DNA of 64,000 nucleotides, from NCBI RefSeq assembly GCF_001187505.1, contig NZ_CP012150.1:2852001-2916000 (forward strand), read 5' to 3'. Source of the DNA: Mycolicibacterium goodii (GTDB taxonomy: Bacteria; Actinomycetota; Actinomycetes; Mycobacteriales; Mycobacteriaceae). A model generated the notes under the pieces. That model did not search any database, was not told where the DNA came from, and was given only the letters and a program-made list of their open reading frames with translations. The position numbers and the translations under genes are program-made. Positions 58,417 through 64,000 of the stretch are shown here, piece after piece; the first letter of the stretch is position 1; each line of letters begins with the position of its first letter.

Positions 58417-60561
58417 TCAGGACATCCCGGGAAGAAGGTGGATTACCAGGTCGATGAGTTTGATGCCGATGAACGGAGCGATGATGCCGCCGAGGCCGTA
58501 GATGTAGAGATTGCGGCTCAACAGCTTCGAGGCGCTGCTCGGTGTGTAGCGCACACCCTTGAGCGCCAGCGGGATCAACGCGACGATCACGATCGCGTTG
58601 AAGATCACCGCCGACAGGATCGCCGACTGCGGGCTGTGCAACCGCATGATGTTCAGCAGATCCAGGCCGGGAAAGAGGCCCACGAACAGCGCCGGGATGA
58701 TCGCGAAGTACTTCGCGATGTCGTTGGCGATGGAGAACGTGGTCAACGCGCCGCGGGTGATCAGCAACTGTTTGCCGATCTCGACGATCTCGATGAGTTT
58801 GGTCGGGTCGGAATCGAGATCCACCATGTTGCCGGCCTCTTTGGCCGCCGACGTGCCGGTGTTCATCGCGACGCCCACGTCGGCCTGTGCCAGGGCGGGT
58901 GCGTCGTTGGTGCCGTCGCCGGTCATCGCGACCAGGCGTCCACCGGCCTGCTCACGCTTGATCAGCGCCAGCTTGTCCTCCGGGGTGGCCTCGGCGAGGA
59001 AGTCGTCGACACCGGCCTCGTCGGCGATGGCCTTGGCCGTCAACGGATTGTCGCCGGTGATCATCACGGTGCGGATCCCCATCCGGCGCATCTCGTCGAA
59101 ACGCTGCCGCATGCCTTGCTTGACAACATCTTTGAGGTGGATGACGCCGAGCACCTCGGCCCGTTTGGGGTCGGTGTCGTCGGTGACGACGTGCCCCACC
59201 ACCAGTGGGGTGCCGCCGGCGGCCGAGATGGCGTCGACGACGTCGAACAGTTCGGTCGGCACGGTGCCGCCTTCACCGCGCACCCATTCGACGACGGCGG
59301 CCGCCGCACCCTTGCGCAGGCGGTGCTCGCCGAGGTTGACGCCGGACATCCTGGTGGTGGCGCTGAATTCGATCCAGTGCGCCTCGGCGAGTTCGCCCGG
59401 GGTGCGGGCGCGTAACCCGAACTCCCGCTTGGCGAACACGACGATCGAGCGGCCCTCGGGGGTTTCGTCGGCCAGGCTCGACAACTGCGCGGCGTCGGCG
59501 AGCGCCTCGGGGGTGACACCGGTCAGCGGGACGAACGCCGCGGCCTGCCGGTTGCCCAGCGTGATGGTGCCGGTCTTGTCCAGCAGCAGGGTGTTCACAT
59601 CGCCTGCAGCCTCGACCGCGCGGCCCGACATCGCCAGCACGTTGCGCTGCACCAGCCGGTCCATCCCGGCGATGCCGATGGCCGAGAGCAGCGCGCCGAT
59701 GGTGGTCGGGATCAGGCACACCAACAGGGCCACCATGACGATGCCGCTGACCCCGTTGCCGGTGAGCGCCAGGGTGTCCGGCACGCCCGGATTGTTGGCC
59801 TTGGAGTAGATCGCCAACGGCTGCAGGGTCGCCACGGCGAACACGAAGATGATCGTCAACGCGGCCAGCAGGATGTTCAGTGCGATCTCGTTGGGGGTCT
59901 TCTGCCGGTTGGCGCCCTCGACGAGGGCGATCATCCGGTCGATGAAGCTCTCGCCGGGTTTCTGCGTGATGCACACGACGATACGGTCGGACAGCACCGT
60001 GGTGCCGCCGGTGACCGCCGAGCGGTCGCCCCCGGATTCCCGGATCACCGGGGCGGATTCACCGGTGATGGCCGATTCGTCGACCGAGGCGATGCCTTCC
60101 ACGACGTCGCCGTCACCGGGGATGGTCTGCCCGGCTTCCACGACGACGATGTCGCCCTGGCGCAGTTGCGGTGCCGGGACGGCCTCCTCGGCGCCCGATT
60201 CGTCGAGACGACGGGCCATGGTGTCGGCCTTGGTTTTTCGCAGCGACTCGGCCTGGGCCTTGCCGCGGCCCTCGGCGACCGCCTCGGCGAGGTTGGCGAA
60301 CACCACCGTCAGCCACAGCCACGCCACGATCAGCCAGCCGAACCAGGTGGGGTTCACGCACGCCAGCACCGTCGACCACACCGCGCCGATCTCGACGATG
60401 AACATCACCGGGTTGCGCCACAGCGTGCGCGGGTCCAGTTTGCGCAGCGCGTCGGGCAGCGAGCGCCACAACATCTTCGGGTCGAGCAGGCCACCCTGAA
60501 CGGGTTTGGCGGGTTTCGGGGTGTGGTCGAGGACCGCCGGCGCGGCGGTGTGAACTGCCAT
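58417..60561 (-). CDS. kdpB: Potassium-transporting P-type ATPase KdpB
   Basis: KdpB is the ATP-hydrolysing subunit (P1A ATPase) of the high-affinity K+ importer. It has 714 residues with ITGESAPV (TGES), phosphorylation motif [28 protein letters not shown] and [23 protein letters not shown] 60561 overlaps the kdpA stop by 1 nt (TGATG). It ends 1 nt before kdpC. Confidence 0.97.
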   Translation of the reverse strand: MAVHTAAPAVLDHTPKPAKPVQGGLLDPKMLWRSLPDALRKLDPRTLWRNPVMFIVEIGAVWSTVLACVNPTWFGWLIVAWLWLTVVFANLAEAVAEGRGKAQAESLRKTKADTMARRLDESGAEEAVPAPQLRQGDIVVVEAGQTIPGDGDVVEGIASVDESAITGESAPVIRESGGDRSAVTGGTTVLSDRIVVCITQKPGESFIDRMIALVEGANRQKTPNEIALNILLAALTIIFVFAVATLQPLAIYSKANNPGVPDTLALTGNGVSGIVMVALLVCLIPTTIGALLSAIGIAGMDRLVQRNVLAMSGRAVEAAGDVNTLLLDKTGTITLGNRQAAAFVPLTGVTPEALADAAQLSSLADETPEGRSIVVFAKREFGLRARTPGELAEAHWIEFSATTRMSGVNLGEHRLRKGAAAAVVEWVRGEGGTVPTELFDVVDAISAAGGTPLVVGHVVTDDTDPKRAEVLGVIHLKDVVKQGMRQRFDEMRRMGIRTVMITGDNPLTAKAIADEAGVDDFLAEATPEDKLALIKREQAGGRLVAMTGDGTNDAPALAQADVGVAMNTGTSAAKEAGNMVDLDSDPTKLIEIVEIGKQLLITRGALTTFSIANDIAKYFAIIPALFVGLFPGLDLLNIMRLHSPQSAILSAVIFNAIVIVALIPLALKGVRYTPSSASKLLSRNLYIYGLGGIIAPFIGIKLIDLVIHLLPGMS

Positions 60562-62231
60562 CAGTGGATTCCTTCTGCGAGTGGCCCGAGTGCCAGCATG
60601 GGCAGGAACGTCAGGGCGACGAGGATGAGGGTGACGCCCACCGTCATGCCGACGAACTGCGGCCGGTGCGTCGGCAGGGTGCCCACCGAGGTGGGCGTGA
60701 CACCTTGGCGGGCAAGGGATCCGGCGAGGGCCAACACCAGGATGATGGGCAGGAAGCGGCCGAACAGCATCGCCAGCCCCAACGCGGTGTTGTACCAATC
60801 GGTGTTGACGCTGATCCCGGCGAAGGCCGAACCGTTGTTGTTGGCCGCGGACGTGAATGCGTAGAGCACTTCGGACAGCCCGTGCGGGCCGGTGTTGAGC
60901 ATGCCGGCCCGCTGCCTAGGCATCGCCATGGCGACGGCGGTGCCGGTCAGCACGATCAGCGGGGTGACCAGGAAATAGCTTGCGGCGAGCTTGATCTCAC
61001 GTGGTGTGATCTTCTTGCCGAGGTACTCCGGGGTGCGCCCGACCATCAGGCCCGCGACGAACACCGTGATGATCGCCAGGATCAGCATGCCGTACAGACC
61101 CGACCCCACACCGCCCGGCGCGATCTCACCGAGCTGCATGTTGAACATCGTCATCAGGCCGCCGAGGCTGGTGTAGGAGTCGTGGAACGAGTCCACCGCC
61201 CCCGTCGACGTCAGCGTCGTCGCACCGGCGAACACCGCCGAATCGGCCACCCCGAAGCGCTGCTCCACGCCCTCCATCGCCGCGCCGATCGCCGTCGGGA
61301 CCGTGCCGTGGTGCTGCACCTGGAACAGCATGGTCAGGCTCACGCTGGCCAGCGCGATCACCCCCATGATCGCGGCGATCGCGTAACCCTGTCGGGTGCC
61401 GGCGACCATGCGGCCGAAGGTGCGCGGCAACGAGAACGGGATGAGCAGGATCAGGAAGATCTCCAGCCAGTTGGTCCACGGCGTCGGGTTCTCGAACGGG
61501 TGCGCGGAGTTGACGTTGAAGAAGCCGCCGCCGTTGGTGCCGAGCTCTTTGATGACCTCCTGGCTGGCCACCGGGCCGCCCGGGATGGTCTGCTGCATAC
61601 CGTTCAGCGTCGTCACGACCTGGTCGTGCAGCGCGAAGTTCTGGATCGCGCCGCCGGCCACCAGCAGGATGGCGCCGATGATCGCGATGGGCAGCAGGAT
61701 CCGCAGGTTGCCGCGTACCAGGTCGACCCAGAAGTTGCCGAGCTCACCGGTGTGACGGCGCGCGAAACCGCGGACCAGGGCGATGGCCACCGCCATGCCG
61801 ACGGCGGCCGAGACGAAGTTCTGCACCGCCAGCCCGGCCATCTGCACCAGGTGGCCCTGCGTGGATTCGCCGGCGTAGGCCTGCCAGTTGGTGTTGGTGA
61901 CGAAGCTGACCGCGGTGTTCCAGGCCAGCGCCGGGGTCATCGGGGTGGCCGGGTCGTGCAGGTGCAGCGGCAGCCAGCCCTGGACGAGCTGAAGTCCGAA
62001 CAGGAACACGATGCTCACCGCGGAGAACGCCAGCACACTGCGGGCGTAGGCGCCCCAGGTCTGCTCGGCGTGCGGGTCGGCGCCGATCGCGCGGTAGATC
62101 AAACGTTCGGCGCGGGAGTGTTTTTCGGAGGTGTAGACGCGGTACATGTAGTCGCCCAGCGGGACGTGCACCAACACGACCGCGGCGACCAGGGAGGCGA
62201 GGAACACGATCCCCGCGGTGGTGGGGGACAC
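60561..62231 (-). CDS. kdpA: Potassium-transporting ATPase KdpA
   Basis: KdpA is the channel-like K+-selective subunit with four pseudo-repeats, each with a selectivity-filter loop. It has 556 residues and about ten helices. Filter-type segments are visible as [45 protein letters not shown] and [17 protein letters not shown] 62231 overlaps the kdpF stop by 1 nt (TAGTG). Confidence 0.97.
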   Translation of the reverse strand: MSPTTAGIVFLASLVAAVVLVHVPLGDYMYRVYTSEKHSRAERLIYRAIGADPHAEQTWGAYARSVLAFSAVSIVFLFGLQLVQGWLPLHLHDPATPMTPALAWNTAVSFVTNTNWQAYAGESTQGHLVQMAGLAVQNFVSAAVGMAVAIALVRGFARRHTGELGNFWVDLVRGNLRILLPIAIIGAILLVAGGAIQNFALHDQVVTTLNGMQQTIPGGPVASQEVIKELGTNGGGFFNVNSAHPFENPTPWTNWLEIFLILLIPFSLPRTFGRMVAGTRQGYAIAAIMGVIALASVSLTMLFQVQHHGTVPTAIGAAMEGVEQRFGVADSAVFAGATTLTSTGAVDSFHDSYTSLGGLMTMFNMQLGEIAPGGVGSGLYGMLILAIITVFVAGLMVGRTPEYLGKKITPREIKLAASYFLVTPLIVLTGTAVAMAMPRQRAGMLNTGPHGLSEVLYAFTSAANNNGSAFAGISVNTDWYNTALGLAMLFGRFLPIILVLALAGSLARQGVTPTSVGTLPTHRPQFVGMTVGVTLILVALTFLPMLALGPLAEGIH

Positions 62232-62317
62232 TAGAACCTCTCCGGGAAGAGCAGTGCGGCGCCGATGAACACGGCGACGAGCACCGCCAGGATCAGGCCG
62301 ACAACGTTTTCGATCAC
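62231..62317 (-). CDS. kdpF: Potassium-transporting ATPase small subunit KdpF
   Basis: KdpF is a 28-residue single-helix membrane peptide that stabilises the KdpABC complex. It reads roughly [13 protein letters not shown] followed by [15 protein letters not shown], with the LLFPE(R/K)F end typical of KdpF. GTG 62317 overlaps the upstream peptide stop (GTGA). It is too short for most gene finders. Confidence 0.92.
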   Translation of the reverse strand: MIENVVGLILAVLVAVFIGAALLFPERF

Positions 62318-62397
62318 TGGCGCTCCACCAGCCTCTGCACCAGGCCCAGCAGGGCGAAGATCGCCCCCGTCAGCACCAGGTAGACCAACACGGACAT
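62314..62397 (-). CDS. 27-residue membrane peptide preceding kdpF
   Basis: The open frame from ATG 62397 reads [14 protein letters not shown] then [13 protein letters not shown]: a single hydrophobic helix with a charged end. GGAGA lies 4 nt upstream, and the stop overlaps kdpF by 4 nt. It is the first gene of the kdp operon. I know of no assigned function; it may be a second regulatory peptide like KdpF or a leader peptide. The good ribosome site, operon position and overlap make it credible. Confidence 0.72.
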   Translation of the reverse strand: MSVLVYLVLTGAIFALLGLVQRLVERQ

Positions 62398-62423
62398 GCT
62401 GTCTCCGTTCGAAGACCCGTTGA

Positions 62424-62448
62424 CAGCCCGCCGGATCTCGGCGGGCTG
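62424..62448 (-). promoter_or_regulatory. 10-bp hairpin in the kdp leader
   Basis: CAGCCCGCCG (62424-62433) pairs with CGGCGGGCTG (62439-62448) around a 5-nt loop, 26 nt before the first kdp ATG. No T-run follows, so it may protect or modulate the mRNA rather than terminate it. Confidence 0.4.
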
Positions 62449-62490
62449 ATCCAGGATCTGCCCAGTTCAGCGCCGTGAACGCGGCACTGA

Positions 62491-62523
62491 CGGTTTCTTT
62501 ACGCTGCCGCGTCGGTCTTTAAC
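62491..62523. promoter_or_regulatory. Direct repeat, candidate KdpE box
   Basis: TCTTTACG (62496-62503) and TCTTTAAC (62516-62523), each preceded by CGGT/CGG, lie about two helical turns apart upstream of the kdp operon. Direct repeats suit an OmpR-type regulator such as KdpE. Inference. Confidence 0.4.
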
Positions 62524-62549
62524 ACCGTCTGTTCGAAGGGGTCGCACAG

Positions 62550-63368
62550 GTGGTTGCCGACGGACTGTCAGCGCGGCGTCAAGGTTTGTACAGCGGTGAT
62601 CAAGAGTCCGCCAGGACACTCGTGGTCATGGCCCGGTTGATGGATGTTCGAGGTGTGACCCACCCAGCGAAGTTCATGTCCCTACTGTTCGCTCCACGGA
62701 CCGCCGCGCCGGCCGAGCGGCGGCCCCATTCGGTGAGCCGTCGTCAACTCGGCGTGGTGGAGCTGGCGCTGCCCGCGATCACCTTGCGCGACAACGCCAT
62801 TGCCCGGTGGGTGCGTGAGCGCAGCGTGGCCGTCGAGGTGCGCGACGGCCACGAACTGGCGATCGCCAGATCGGCGGACGTGCACCCGATGCGGATGACC
62901 GCGCATGCCGACGGTCTGTCCGCCGACGAGTTGGTGTTCTGCTCGGCGGGCCTGGGCGTGGGGCGGGTGGTGGTCACCACCGCCGACCACGTCGACGTGC
63001 TGGCCGCGACCCGGCGTCGGCAACCGGTCCTGATGGGGGCGCTGCGCCGCCGGGTCGCCAGGGCGATTTTCGACTGCCCGACGGTCGACGTGGTCGGCAT
63101 CTACCGCGATGTCGACCACGCCCAACATCATTGCGTGAGCTATCCGTCGGCGGTCGGGGCGATGCTGGCCGAGATGAGCCGCATCCGTCGCGACCACGGC
63201 GTGATGCTCACCCGCATCGCGCTGGGCGGGCGGCACCTCACGTTCGGCGCCGGGCCGGGGGAGTTGTCCGAGGTCGCCGCGGCCGTCGACGAAACCCTCG
63301 ACGACGCGTGCGCGACGCTGCGGTTCCCGCGGCCGTCGGTGGTGGTGTCGGCGTCGCCGACCGTCTGA
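62550..63368 (+). CDS. Shortened LysA-like (PLP decarboxylase fold III) protein
   Basis: The 272 residues align by eye with the middle barrel part of diaminopimelate decarboxylase: VAVEVRDGHELAIARSADVHP (like SGGELA...GVDP), HADGLSADEL (like HGNNKS), GLGVGRVVVTTADHVDVLA and LTRIALGGRHLTFGAG (like LDIGGGF). The PLP lysine motif and the C-terminal catalytic cysteine domain are missing, so it should not be an active decarboxylase. It may bind PLP or be a decayed paralogue. The start is uncertain: GTG 62550, ATG 62628 or later. It is divergent from kdp. Confidence 0.6.
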   Translation: MVADGLSARRQGLYSGDQESARTLVVMARLMDVRGVTHPAKFMSLLFAPRTAAPAERRPHSVSRRQLGVVELALPAITLRDNAIARWVRERSVAVEVRDGHELAIARSADVHPMRMTAHADGLSADELVFCSAGLGVGRVVVTTADHVDVLAATRRRQPVLMGALRRRVARAIFDCPTVDVVGIYRDVDHAQHHCVSYPSAVGAMLAEMSRIRRDHGVMLTRIALGGRHLTFGAGPGELSEVAAAVDETLDDACATLRFPRPSVVVSASPTV

Positions 63369-63403
63369 ACGTTTCGTCCTTCTCGTCCCCGGCCCCTTTC
63401 CGC

Positions 63404-64000
63404 TCACCGGGTCGCGCGCGCGTCGACAAGGGCCGGCGGCGTCGCCCCGAGCCACCACTGCGGGTCGGCGCAGTTCTCGGTGGCGGTGCCGTCGTCGCGC
63501 ATGAAATGCCGTTCGTCGCGGCCGGGTTCGTCGAATGCGCCGTCGAGCGCGCGCAGCACCCACTCCGCCCCGAACGCGAACACCTCGGCGGCGACACCGC
63601 CTAGCGGGTGGAACTCGTTTTCGTATACCCGCATCTCTTTCGGCGCAAGGATGCGCTCGTAAGTCGCCAGCGCATCCTGCACCGGGGTCAGCTCATCGAA
63701 CTCGCCGATGCCGAGCAGGACCGGGCGGGTGATGTGAGTGACCAATTCGCCCAATGGCATCCGTTCCTTGAGGTCGCGGTCGAACGCGGCCTCGTCGGTG
63801 TAGCCGGCCATGTACATGTAGTTGCTCTTGAAGCTCGGTTGGGCCGCCTCGAAGATGGTTTCGAAGTCGCCGGACACCGCCTCGAATGTTGCTGCGGCGC
63901 GCAGTCGCGTCTCGGGATCGGCCAGCGCCCGCATCGCCCAGTAGCCGCTCATGCTGATGCCGAACATCCCGATCCTGGTGGCGTCGACCTGCGGAAGACC
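63404..64000 (-). CDS. Alpha/beta hydrolase, N terminus beyond the window
   Basis: The last 198 residues of a serine hydrolase are present: nucleophile elbow GISMSG (just inside the window edge), an aspartate region GEFDELTPVQDALATYE, and a catalytic histidine candidate in ENEFHPLGG. The fold resembles FrsA/DUF1100-type or dienelactone-hydrolase-like enzymes. The gene enters from the right edge, so the start is not visible. It converges with the LysA-like gene with 35 nt between; no hairpin is seen there. Confidence 0.82.
   Translation of the reverse strand, partial: GLPQVDATRIGMFGISMSGYWAMRALADPETRLRAAATFEAVSGDFETIFEAAQPSFKSNYMYMAGYTDEAAFDRDLKERMPLGELVTHITRPVLLGIGEFDELTPVQDALATYERILAPKEMRVYENEFHPLGGVAAEVFAFGAEWVLRALDGAFDEPGRDERHFMRDDGTATENCADPQWWLGATPPALVDARATR

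Overview
The window is very probably from a rapidly growing mycobacterium, and Mycolicibacterium smegmatis or a close relative fits best. It is uniformly GC-rich with GTG and TTG starts. As I recall the M. tuberculosis map, its backbone follows the order pmt, rsmI, pabB, metG, tatD, rpfB, ksgA, ispE, pks16-like, pth, rplY, lpqT, prs, glmU, TetR, mfd, mazG, lpqU, eno, ftsB, DUF501, ppx, kdp. I see no insertion sequence, prophage, integrase or CRISPR array.

Layout. 1-9.3 kb: divergent pmt/rsmI, then a minus-strand block (pabB, an ECF41-type sigma factor coupled to a flavoprotein, gdhA, metG) and tatD. 9.4-13.5 kb: rpfB-ksgA, then ispE, with a soluble Ser/Thr kinase inserted on the other strand. 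13.6-24.2 kb: an acyl-AMP ligase, an Fe-S protein behind a palindrome, pth-rplY, an SDR, lpqT-arsC-prs, glmU, tRNA-Gln and a TetR regulator. 24.2-29.8 kb: an SRPBCC-ArsR pair behind twin operators, then mfd-mazG. 29.9-36.9 kb: a large exported protein and an efeUOB iron system with IdeR-like boxes. 37-41.3 kb: lpqU, eno, ftsB, DUF501, ppx. 41.3-46.5 kb: an MPT63-like exported protein; a four-gene coupled operon of Lgt-like protein, proline-rich membrane protein, Tes-like radical SAM enzyme and small membrane protein; and a ZIP transporter. 46.6-49.4 kb: a metal island with a 32-residue Cys-rich peptide, NmtR and a P1B-4 ATPase (CtpD). 49.4-54.3 kb: a propionyl-CoA synthetase and an SDR-SRPBCC-CrtI-like operon. 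54.3-62.4 kb: one minus-strand kdp operon, preceded by two tiny membrane-peptide genes. It ends with a LysA-like gene and a partial hydrolase.

Most interesting candidates. (1) The lgt-like/radical SAM operon (42516-45758). The radical SAM protein has the hallmarks of the archaeal tetraether lipid synthase (Tes) family, and its Lgt-like partner lacks two residues essential in genuine Lgt. This looks like an uncharacterised lipid-modifying system. (2) The metal island with an unannotated-size Cys/His-rich peptide. (3) Two gene pairs whose divergent -10 hexamers share the same two base pairs and whose mRNAs look leaderless. (4) A textbook ECF41 promoter before its own sigma operon. (5) Repeated palindromes sitting almost only between convergent genes.

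All gene names rest on motif and family recognition by eye; no database search was run.
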